Shown here piece by piece: positions 1-6,429 of a DNA stretch of 12,534 nucleotides. Source of the DNA: CAZIUL01 sp964542475 (GTDB taxonomy: Bacteria > Planctomycetota > B15-G4 > CAYZWU01); assembly GCA_964542475.1 (NCBI GenBank), contig CAZIUL010000096.1, positions 1-12,534 on the forward strand, read 5' to 3'. Each line of letters opens with the position of its first letter. The stretch's first letter is position 1. The position numbers and the translations under genes were made by a program. Below the pieces are notes generated by a model. It did not search any database and was not told where the DNA came from. It saw only the letters and a list, made by a program, of their open reading frames with translations.

Positions 1-130
1 ATTGCCACTCTATCGTTACAACAGAAATACGACTTGTTTTAACAGGAACTAATTAATATGATTCATAACCTTATACACAATTCAAGCGCTCGGGTTCACG
101 GAAAAAAATTAAAGCGTGGGACCGAAATGA

Positions 131-1447
131 TCACCATTTCTGCGCCTTTTTCGGTTCCATCTTTTTCAGGTCGAGGCCGCGCTCGAACGCGGCGATCCTG
201 TAGAGGCAGACCTCGCGGACAGAGGCGGGGTGGTGCAGCACCTCTGAGAGCGACTGGTGCCCGACTCCCCAGACTCCGCCGCCGCGCACAACCACCACCT
301 TGTAGTCGTGAAGCAGGCGCACGAGCGTTTTAATGTCCACGTCCGGGGGGATCACAGGGATCACAAGGTACAAAAAGCTTCCCTCCGCATCTATGGGAAT
401 GATGCGCTCAATCGGCTCGCTCTCGCCCGGATAAATGAAATGCGCGTGCGCCTCGGCCTCTGGAACGTAGCAGTGGATAACGCTCTGGAAGTTGCTCGCC
501 TCGTAGATCGCCTTGTGCATGCGAAGCTCAGCCGAATCGGAGCTGTCCGGTTTCAGGGGGATCTTGAAAAGCGGTCCCTTTATCTGCCGCGGCATGGATG
601 CCTTTGGCGCGTAGAGGATATCCCTGATTCCCCGAACCGAAAGCGAACCGGTGTGGAAAGGAGACACCTTGGATTCGAAGATTCTCGCGCCCGCCCGCCT
701 GAACTCGTATAGAAGCTCCTCCTCCTCGGGGAAGTCGCAGATATCATCGTTTCCGCTCACATAGTCAACGGGTTCGAATTGGAAGTAAGAGTCAGGGTTT
801 GCCTTGATCCTTTTTCGAATGCCATCCACATCGACCTTCAGCCTTTGGGCGAGCCGGACAACGCGGCCGGCATGGTTGGTGATGCAAAGAAGCCACAGCG
901 CCTCCTCGATTGTCCGAGCCCTGGCAAAAGCGCCGTGCCCCTGGATGAGCGTGACAGGGTGGTCCTCAAGCCGTTTTGTGATGGCGGTCACCATCTCATC
1001 CGACCCGCTGGGAACGGCTACCCAGTCAACCGGCACCTCTTTAAGGTGGTAGTGTCCAAGCGGATCTATCGGAAGAAAAGCAGGAGGTTTGCTGGGCTTG
1101 TCAAGGTCATCGAAGGTGACGTATGTGAACTCCTTGGTGTGCGCGTGGACCGATGCGCCTGCGCCTTCGATGTCAAGGACCTTGGCGTGGATGTCGGTCT
1201 CTGAAGACGCCTTGTAGTACCCGAAATCGGTCCCGTCCGCGGAAAGAAAACAGATGTCCCCGGGCAGAAGGTCTCCCTTCTGCGAGCCGGTCGAGGTTAT
1301 GATGACCTGGTCCCGGCCCTGCGAATCTGTTCGCCGCATGGCGATGTTCCCGCTGTGACTGTCCTCGATGTCATGCAGCAGCAGCGCCCGGCCGACAGCC
1401 TGGAACCTTCGTACGATCTCTTCATCCTTCCACCTGTTTTTAGCCAT
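131..1447 (-). CDS. Tandem-domain class II aldolase/adducin family protein
   Basis: This 438-residue protein contains two copies of the class II aldolase/adducin fold, whereas typical family members have one domain of about 210-250 residues. Domain 1 (about 10-215) has SGN at 32-34, a candidate catalytic Glu83 in SSETD, and the three zinc-ligand positions His101 and His103 (HAH) and His171 (QGHG). It therefore looks able to bind metal. Domain 2 (about 245-425) keeps the fold signatures HTGSLSVR (265-272) and SAELRMH with Glu307. However, the HxH pair reads HCY (325-327) and the third His region is GGGVWG, so its metal site looks degenerate. No signal peptide or membrane segment is seen, so it is probably cytoplasmic. 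It starts 2 bases after the AOR stop, with a GGGA-type ribosome site inside the AOR 3' end, so translation is probably coupled. Family members are sugar-phosphate aldolases, epimerases or dehydratases. The substrate here is unknown, and the pairing with AOR suggests an aldehyde-generating or aldehyde-handling step. Confidence 0.9.
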   Translation of the reverse strand: MAKNRWKDEEIVRRFQAVGRALLLHDIEDSHSGNIAMRRTDSQGRDQVIITSTGSQKGDLLPGDICFLSADGTDFGYYKASSETDIHAKVLDIEGAGASVHAHTKEFTYVTFDDLDKPSKPPAFLPIDPLGHYHLKEVPVDWVAVPSGSDEMVTAITKRLEDHPVTLIQGHGAFARARTIEEALWLLCITNHAGRVVRLAQRLKVDVDGIRKRIKANPDSYFQFEPVDYVSGNDDICDFPEEEELLYEFRRAGARIFESKVSPFHTGSLSVRGIRDILYAPKASMPRQIKGPLFKIPLKPDSSDSAELRMHKAIYEASNFQSVIHCYVPEAEAHAHFIYPGESEPIERIIPIDAEGSFLYLVIPVIPPDVDIKTLVRLLHDYKVVVVRGGGVWGVGHQSLSEVLHHPASVREVCLYRIAAFERGLDLKKMEPKKAQKW

Positions 1448-1449
1448 GC

Positions 1450-3285
1450 TCAGACTTTCCCGATTTTCAGTTTTTTGACAGTGCTCTGTAGCGGCACACC
1501 GTGTGCATCCCAGCCCTGGAGCTCGTAATAGTCGCCAAGCATCTTTTCCAGTGTCTCTTCCGCAACCATCCTGGGCATCCCTTCCACCTCGATCGTCTCC
1601 GTGCCGAACCGTTCGGGCAGCTTGTCGTGTTTGACGGCAGCACCCGCGCGCACGTTGAAGATCCGCTCGAGAGTCGCGATCCGGTCCGCTGTCTCCTCGA
1701 GGCGTTCGGTGGACAAATCAAGCCCTGTGGTACCGCTCACCATGCGCGACCATGGCTCGGCTCCCAAGGCGTAGCCTGTGAAGCGGCAGATGCCGAGCGT
1801 GTCCTGTATGATGCCTATGTTTTGCATGTTGCGGATCGCGATGGGGGACTGGAGCATGCTGAACCTGGGTATCTCCTTTGCACCGCCGAAAAACGCGAGA
1901 GAGACAGCGTACCCGCCGCGCAGGTGGCATGCGCCCGTGGGCGATGTCACGTACCCGAGAGCCTGCGTCCATGAGGAGCGCGGGTCATACCCCGGGATCT
2001 CGAGCCCCTTGACCGTCATCGCAAGCTCGGGCATCCCGCATCCCGCTGCCAGCCGCGCCGACCCTTCAGCCAGCCGGTCGCCGATCCCTTCCCTCCTGCT
2101 CGTTAGCAGCGCGAGTTTCTCGAGCAGCGCGCCGTTGCTGAAGCTGAGCTCGAGGCCGCCCGTGTCCTCCGCTGTCAATGCGCCCTTCTCGAAGAGCTCC
2201 ATTGCGCAGGCCACGGTGCCGCCGAAGCTGATCGTGTCCATGCCCTGCTCGTTGCATGTATAGTTTCCAAGAGTGATCTTCTCGAGGTCGTATATGTCGC
2301 AGTTGGGACCGCTCATGGCAATGGTCTCGTACTCGGGGCCCTCGCCCTTCCTGTTACCCAGGCGTGTGTGTCGCTGGCACGCTAGCGGGCACTGGGAACA
2401 CGATCCGGCCCGCTCAAGTATGTTGTCCCTGAGCGCCTCGCCCGAGCAGTTCATGAGCTTTTCTTCCTCGTGCAGGTTGTCCTGGAAGTTCTTGTGCGGA
2501 AGCATTTCGATGAGATCGATGAGCCTGATCAGCCCTGATGTGCCCATATCGCGAAGCAGCCGCTTGGTGGTTGGAACCGCCTTGATCAGATAGCGCGCCT
2601 GCTCCAGTCCCGAGTTGTACTTATCCCGGTCAGCGATCTCGATCTTCTCGCGTCCTGCAGCGCGCACCGCCTTCAGGTTTTTGCTCCCGAGCATTGCGCC
2701 GGGCCCTGAGCGTCCGTAAGCCCTGTCCCTGTCTGTCATCACTGCGGCGAACCGGACGAGGTTTTCGCCCGCGGGACCGATGCAGAGCACGCGCGGCTTT
2801 TTCGAGGAGCTGCCGCCCTGCATCAGCGAGTCGGTTGTTTCGTGGACATCGAGGCCCCAGAGCTTTTTTGCCGGAACGATCTCCGCCTTTTCCGGTGAAA
2901 TGTCAAGCATCACCGGTTCGGCTGCTTTTCCTTTTATGAGCAGGACATCGTAACCCGCTGACTTGAAAACCCTCGCCCAGGAGCCTCCGCAGTTGGAGCT
3001 TCCTATAAACCCGGTGAGCGGCGATTTGAAGACCATGTGCCCGCGGCATGATGTGGGCGCCCTGGTCCCGACCAGGAGCGACGTCGCAAGCACCATCACG
3101 TTGCCGGGACCGAGAGGATCGCATCCGGGGTCAGCCTGGTCGAAAAAGAGGCGGGTGGCAAGCCCGCGGCCGCCGAGATAAGCCGCTGCCATCTCAGGAT
3201 CCAGAGGCAGGGTTCGGACAGTGCCTTTTGTGAGGTCAGCTTCGAGTATTTTACCGTGGTATCCGTAAAGCGTTGGTTTGCTCAT
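1450..3285 (-). CDS. aor: Aldehyde:ferredoxin oxidoreductase (tungstopterin AOR family)
   Basis: At 611 residues this matches the usual AOR length of about 605. The family oxidises aldehydes to carboxylates using a tungsten (sometimes molybdenum) bis-pyranopterin and a [4Fe-4S] cluster, passing electrons to ferredoxin. The N-terminus YGYHGKILEADLT (7-19) is a classic AOR opening. It is followed by the pterin-binding N-domain with YLGGRGLATRLFFD (36-49), FKSPLTGFIG (86-95) and RSGPGAMLGSKNLKAV (192-207). The cluster ligands are CxxCxxxC at Cys296, Cys299 and Cys303, with the distant fourth ligand Cys500 in DTLGICRF. GPEYET (316-321) and MDTISFGG (349-356) are further family signatures near the cofactor. 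No signal peptide is present, so it should be cytoplasmic. It lies between a P-loop NTPase (56-base gap) and a tandem aldolase (2-base gap). The ribosome site is weak. Substrate specificity cannot be read from sequence, and the exact AOR subfamily is unresolved. Confidence 0.96.
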   Translation of the reverse strand: MSKPTLYGYHGKILEADLTKGTVRTLPLDPEMAAAYLGGRGLATRLFFDQADPGCDPLGPGNVMVLATSLLVGTRAPTSCRGHMVFKSPLTGFIGSSNCGGSWARVFKSAGYDVLLIKGKAAEPVMLDISPEKAEIVPAKKLWGLDVHETTDSLMQGGSSSKKPRVLCIGPAGENLVRFAAVMTDRDRAYGRSGPGAMLGSKNLKAVRAAGREKIEIADRDKYNSGLEQARYLIKAVPTTKRLLRDMGTSGLIRLIDLIEMLPHKNFQDNLHEEEKLMNCSGEALRDNILERAGSCSQCPLACQRHTRLGNRKGEGPEYETIAMSGPNCDIYDLEKITLGNYTCNEQGMDTISFGGTVACAMELFEKGALTAEDTGGLELSFSNGALLEKLALLTSRREGIGDRLAEGSARLAAGCGMPELAMTVKGLEIPGYDPRSSWTQALGYVTSPTGACHLRGGYAVSLAFFGGAKEIPRFSMLQSPIAIRNMQNIGIIQDTLGICRFTGYALGAEPWSRMVSGTTGLDLSTERLEETADRIATLERIFNVRAGAAVKHDKLPERFGTETIEVEGMPRMVAEETLEKMLGDYYELQGWDAHGVPLQSTVKKLKIGKV

Positions 3286-3341
3286 TGTTTCGCGCGTTCT
3301 TTTCCTGAAAAAAGTCTCTGGCCCGGTTCGGGCTTCAGCGG

Positions 3342-3866
3342 TCAGCAGGTGCCGAGTGTGTCGAGCACCGATTCGGCAAGCCTTTCACATGCGTCTTTTT
3401 CCTCGATATTGAAGATTTCAGCGCGTGATAAAAGAGGGATCCTTAAGAATTCTTCGAGCTTTCTTGTGCGGATCACGAGCAGGAGTTCGGCAGAACCTTG
3501 GCTGATCGCGCGGCTCAGTGCGGGCCACACTCCTTTTCCCTCGAGCTCCAAAGGGCCTGCCTCATCCACAACTAGAACATCCGATTTTGCACCCTGCAGG
3601 ATTATTTTCGCAGCCATTTCGATGCCGGCCGGGATGAAAAAAAACGAGCCTGTTTTCATCCACCCGGGCTCACCCTCTTTGCGGATGAACGCGTTCTTGA
3701 CCCCGTTTTTCAGGCTGACCAGGTCGTATCCCGCCTGTACGCCGTTCTCGAAAACAGCCTCGCTAAGGTAGCCGCCAAGACCGATTCCGCGCCCGCTCAA
3801 GAGAGCACATGTTTTTTGAAGGCAGGTTGTCTTTCCGGAATGCACCGGACCTGTTAGCACATGCAC
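3342..3866 (-). CDS. THEP1-like P-loop nucleoside-triphosphatase
   Basis: This 174-residue protein has the layout of the THEP1/DUF265-DUF2478 group of small NTPases. The Walker A motif is GPVHSGKTT (6-14) at the extreme N-terminus. The Walker B motif is DVLVVDEAGPLEL (96-108), with Asp101-Glu102 followed by the family-typical G-P-x-E-L. Characterised THEP1 enzymes hydrolyse NTPs, but their cellular role is unsettled. The start is GTG: an in-frame TGA lies two codons upstream, so no longer start is possible. A shorter start at a second GTG (codon 3) remains possible. Neither start has a clear Shine-Dalgarno sequence. It is the first gene of the cluster with AOR and the tandem aldolase, 56 bases ahead of AOR. 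The position suggests a helper role for AOR, for example in metal or cofactor handling, but this is inferred only from neighbourhood. Confidence 0.9.
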   Translation of the reverse strand: MHVLTGPVHSGKTTCLQKTCALLSGRGIGLGGYLSEAVFENGVQAGYDLVSLKNGVKNAFIRKEGEPGWMKTGSFFFIPAGIEMAAKIILQGAKSDVLVVDEAGPLELEGKGVWPALSRAISQGSAELLLVIRTRKLEEFLRIPLLSRAEIFNIEEKDACERLAESVLDTLGTC

Positions 3867-3941
3867 GGGTGATCAGTCTCGAATAAGGTTAATAGTCGAT
3901 TGTTAATGATTTAGGAGTAATCGGGCTTCAACTCTCGGCAA

Positions 3942-3988
3942 AAAAATTATCCGTGTTGACCCTTAAAAATTATCCGTGTTAATCCGTG
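3942..3988. repeat. Iterated ATCCGTG intergenic repeat
   Basis: A perfect 16-base direct repeat, AAAAATTATCCGTGTT, occurs at 3942-3957 and 3965-3980 with a 23-base period. A third ATCCGTG word follows at 3982-3988, exactly 10 bases after the second. The copies lie between the divergent NTPase and membrane-protein genes. The spacing could suit a DNA-binding protein. However, words of the type TCCGTGTTAATCCGTGG are, as I recall, also scattered between genes in many environmental bacterial genomes, so it may be a dispersed repeat rather than a local operator. Confidence 0.75.
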
Positions 3989-4110
3989 GTTCTCTTTTCT
4001 TTCTTCCTCTTTCCGACAAGAACCTCATTTTTCAGTATACAGCATCATGCATGCTTTTAAAATGAAGCTTTGTGGTTTTGTTGTAAAATTGCTCACATGG
4101 ATTTAAAAAA

Positions 4111-4728
4111 ATGATAACAGGCAAAAACCTCTTCCTGATCCTTTTTTTCAGCGCGGCCTGGGGTCTGAACGAGGTCATCGCGGGAAAGGCCCTTTATGCT
4201 CATGAAACGGCGCGGGTTTCCGTCTGGCTCGTGGCTTGGGCTGTTCTGGTGCTGGCCTGCGCAAGAGCGGTTTTTAACAGGCCCGGCACTTCTTTTCTGA
4301 TAGCCTCGGTCGCGGTGCTTTTCAGGGCTGTGAACACGAGCCCGTTCTTTTGCCACCTCCTCGGGATGATACTGCTCGGAGCGGCGTTCGATGCTGCGGC
4401 GACTTTTTTGATAAGACGTGACGAGAAGGCGGTTTTTCGCTTGTGTGCCGTGGGTGCATCAACCGTTTGGGCCGCGCACGCGCTTTTCGGCGTGACATTG
4501 TACATGTTCGAATACGGTGCCTGGGCCGGTCCGAGCGGACTCTCCAAACTTGTGGATCATGTCTTCATCAACGGAAGCCTGGCTGCGCTCACAGCGTCGG
4601 TCTGCGCACCGCTCGGATGGATGATCGGCAGTCGTGCGCACCGCTTTGTTCATGCAAGCCCGCGTTTTGCGTTCGGTGCGGCTGTTGCCTGCACAATCAT
4701 GTTATGGGTTGTTGGCGCGGCTTTGTAG
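4111..4728 (+). CDS. Polytopic membrane protein of unknown function
   Basis: I do not recognise a named family for this 205-residue protein. It is strongly hydrophobic, with about six or seven likely membrane segments near residues 5-22, 35-55, 60-76, 80-98, 108-135, 148-172 and 183-204. Loops are short, and there is no large soluble domain or nucleotide-binding motif. Conspicuous residues are AWGLNEV in the first helix and a TSPFFCH stretch (about 76-82) ahead of helix 4. The size and helix count resemble small integral components such as S subunits of ECF vitamin transporters, but I see no diagnostic motif. The ATG at 4111 has only a weak GGA about ten bases upstream. The gene stands alone on the plus strand, diverging from the NTPase-AOR cluster and converging on the fucosidase, so context gives no clear role. 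Confidence 0.85.
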   Translation: MITGKNLFLILFFSAAWGLNEVIAGKALYAHETARVSVWLVAWAVLVLACARAVFNRPGTSFLIASVAVLFRAVNTSPFFCHLLGMILLGAAFDAAATFLIRRDEKAVFRLCAVGASTVWAAHALFGVTLYMFEYGAWAGPSGLSKLVDHVFINGSLAALTASVCAPLGWMIGSRAHRFVHASPRFAFGAAVACTIMLWVVGAAL

Positions 4729-4810
4729 AAGAGGAGGGCAACCACAGGGGGGGCGTCCCCGTTCCCGCGATTTTTATGGGGGTTGATGAATCCATCGTGT
4801 GTTCGGCATC

Positions 4811-4843
4811 GGCGTCGACGGAGCGACGCCCTCCATGTTTTTT
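4811..4843 (+). terminator. Candidate intrinsic terminator after the membrane-protein gene
   Basis: GGCGTCG (4811-4817) pairs perfectly with CGACGCC (4824-4830) around a 6-base loop. A run of six T follows at 4838-4843 on the plus strand. The 7-base gap between stem and T run is longer than ideal. It sits about 80 bases after the stop at 4728 and directly abuts the end of the convergent fucosidase gene. On the minus strand the same hairpin lacks a T tract. A second, poorer candidate is the run of seven G and four C at 4747-4760 with five T at 4771-4775. Confidence 0.4.
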
Positions 4844-6329
4844 ACCTTCCCCCCTCGTCCGGCGCAAGGTATAGCTCGAACGTGGATATTGTGGGGCAAA
4901 CCGGGCATTTCGTGATTTTGAGGCGTACCTTGTCGGCTCGCACGAGCCGGCTCCTGAGAATGCGGCGCGCCCCGATGCAGGTTCCATCGGCGATCTTGCG
5001 CCATTCTCCATCCACGAGCGCATCCACTGAAAACGTTTCGATGCGCTGCCCGAGCTCGATCCGCTCCTGGATGCGGATCCTGTTGAACGGTGTGGTTTTT
5101 TCGAGGTCGATCACCAGCTGTGCGGTGTGTTCCGTATCATCAGTGGCCCAGTATGTGTCGCGGTCACCGTCGTTCACATTGCGGGGAGAGAACCTTTTCG
5201 AGTTTGCGCGCGTGTTCGAAGCGGAGACCGGCTTGTTCAGGGCGAGGTCCTCATCAAAGGTCCTGTCAAGCACCTGTTTGAGCTCCATGAGCCGCGCCTC
5301 GTCGTTTTCGTGAATCCGGCCGCGCCGGTCAGGCGGCACGTTCAGGAGCAGGTTCGCTCCCATGCCCACGCTCTGGTAGTAGATCTCCAGCAGCTCGTTC
5401 AGCGTTTTGACGCTGTTGTCCTGTTCGGGGTGGTAGAACCAGCCCGGGCGTATCGAAACGTCAACCTCGGCCGGGCGCCAAACGGTTCCGTCCCTGTCGC
5501 CGCTTGTCAGGCGTTTCGTGTCGGATATCCCCGGATATGTGCCTTCCGGCCTTACCGTGGCCCAGCAGGTCTCGGCAGCGACACCGCGCTCGTTTCCGAC
5601 CCACCTGATGTCAGGCCCCGCATCGCTGAACATCACCGCCATGGGCTGCAGCTTCCTGACAAGAGCCCAGGTCTCTTGCCAGCCGTAGTAGGTTTTCCTG
5701 TCTATCTCCCTGTGCTCCCGCGCGCCGCCGTAGTAGCCTCTTCCGCCGTTCGCCCCGTCGAACCACACCTCGAAGAGATCGCCGTACCCGGTCAGCAGCT
5801 CTTTCAACTGGGCGCGGTAGTACTCGATGTACCCCTTTGAACCGTAGTCAGCGTGGTTGCAGTCCCAGGGCGACAGGTAGATGCCGAACTTCAAGCCGCG
5901 CTTTGCGCAGGCATCGCGCACATCCCGCAGAACATCTCCCTTGCCTTCTTTCCATGGGGAGCCCTTTACCGAGTGCTTCGTGTGCCTGCACGGCCACAGG
6001 CAAAACCCGTCGTGGTGCTTGGCAGTTAAGATCATCCCCTTCATGCCCGCTTTTTGCGCCACATCCGCCCACTGCTCCGCGTTCATCGATGTTGGATCGA
6101 AGAGCGCCGGCGACTCGTCGCCGTACCCCCATTCCTTGTTCGTGAAAGTGTTGATCGTGAAGTGGAAAAATCCGTAGTATTCGAGCTCGTGCCATCTGAG
6201 CTGGCGCTCGCTGGGCACCGGGCCGAACGGAGCCGGAGCTTCGTTGCCCGGCTCATCCGCGTTTGCCGCGCTCATGCACGAGAGTACCAACAAAGACGGA
6301 ACCAGAATCAGAAGCAGATGAGTGTTCAT
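4842..6329 (-). CDS. GH29 alpha-L-fucosidase, probable lipoprotein, with C-terminal F5/8C module
   Basis: This 495-residue enzyme should release L-fucose from glycans outside the cytoplasm. The N-terminal hydrophobic stretch (5-17) ends in VLSC with Cys18, a probable lipobox, although the n-region has no Lys or Arg. The GH29 barrel spans about 40-355, with WHELEYYGFFHFTINTF near its start and AKHHDGFCLW (103-112) as a substrate-pocket motif. The catalytic nucleophile is Asp191 in EVWFDGANG. The sequence VDVSIRPGWFYH (289-300) and the GNE at 245-247 (Glu247 a candidate acid/base) resemble subfamily B, whose members often prefer alpha-1,3/4 fucose. Residues about 362-488 form an F5/8 type C (CBM32-like) module, with NVNDGDRDTYWATDD (385-399) and a closing ISTFELYL. 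The ATG has an ideal GGAGG seven bases upstream. The gene diverges from a large glycosidase-like lipoprotein, suggesting shared use. The family call is secure; linkage specificity is inferred. Confidence 0.95.
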   Translation of the reverse strand: MNTHLLLILVPSLLVLSCMSAANADEPGNEAPAPFGPVPSERQLRWHELEYYGFFHFTINTFTNKEWGYGDESPALFDPTSMNAEQWADVAQKAGMKGMILTAKHHDGFCLWPCRHTKHSVKGSPWKEGKGDVLRDVRDACAKRGLKFGIYLSPWDCNHADYGSKGYIEYYRAQLKELLTGYGDLFEVWFDGANGGRGYYGGAREHREIDRKTYYGWQETWALVRKLQPMAVMFSDAGPDIRWVGNERGVAAETCWATVRPEGTYPGISDTKRLTSGDRDGTVWRPAEVDVSIRPGWFYHPEQDNSVKTLNELLEIYYQSVGMGANLLLNVPPDRRGRIHENDEARLMELKQVLDRTFDEDLALNKPVSASNTRANSKRFSPRNVNDGDRDTYWATDDTEHTAQLVIDLEKTTPFNRIRIQERIELGQRIETFSVDALVDGEWRKIADGTCIGARRILRSRLVRADKVRLKITKCPVCPTISTFELYLAPDEGGR

Positions 6330-6332
6330 TTT

Positions 6333-6356
6333 ATATCCTCCGTCATATCCTCCGTC
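6333..6356 (-). promoter_or_regulatory. Tandemly duplicated Shine-Dalgarno region of the fucosidase gene
   Basis: A 12-base unit, GACGGAGGATAT on the coding strand, occurs twice in perfect tandem. The copy nearer the gene places GGAGG seven bases before the ATG, an ideal ribosome site that supports the start at 6329. The farther copy puts GGAGG 19 bases from the ATG, too far for ordinary initiation. Confidence 0.85.
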
Positions 6357-6382
6357 TTATGTTCTGTGCTCTTGAAGCTGAT

Positions 6383-6411
6383 ATGCTACCATCCCTTTCA
6401 AAAAACAGCAA
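6383..6411 (-). promoter_or_regulatory. Possible sigma-70-type promoter for the fucosidase gene
   Basis: Read on the minus strand, TTGCTG (6406-6411) and TAGCAT (6383-6388) are separated by 17 bases and lie about 55-80 bases upstream of the fucosidase ATG. Matches to the TTGACA/TATAAT consensus are 3 of 6 and 4 of 6, so this is a weak call resting mainly on position and spacing. Confidence 0.25.
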
Positions 6412-6418
6412 AACTTAC

Positions 6419-6423
6419 GGAGG
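6419..6423 (+). promoter_or_regulatory. Ribosome binding site of the large glycosidase-like gene
   Basis: GGAGG lies six bases before the ATG at 6430 and decides this start over the later ATG at codon 4. Its context ACGGAGGA is the same octamer found in both copies of the duplicated site of the divergent fucosidase gene. Confidence 0.8.
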
Positions 6424-6429
6424 AGCGAG

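Noticed and set aside
71..79. TTATACACA, a perfect match to the DnaA-box consensus TTATNCACA
   Set aside because: It is a single copy without a cluster, dnaA/dnaN-type neighbours or origin features; one match is expected by chance in a few tens of kb.
4041..4055. AGCAT / ATGCT inverted repeat upstream of the membrane-protein gene
   Set aside because: A five-base arm with a five-base loop is common by chance, and no matching second site is present.
4097..4114. Five-codon mini-ORF whose TGA overlaps the ATG of the membrane-protein gene
   Set aside because: Its residues (MDLKK) carry no attenuation-type codon run, and there is no convincing ribosome site; probably coincidence.
5127..5840. Long open frames opposite the fucosidase (237 codons) and opposite the large glycosidase (7942-8586, 214 codons)
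   Set aside because: They lie antisense to well-supported genes in GC-rich sequence, and their translations are low-complexity with no recognisable domains.
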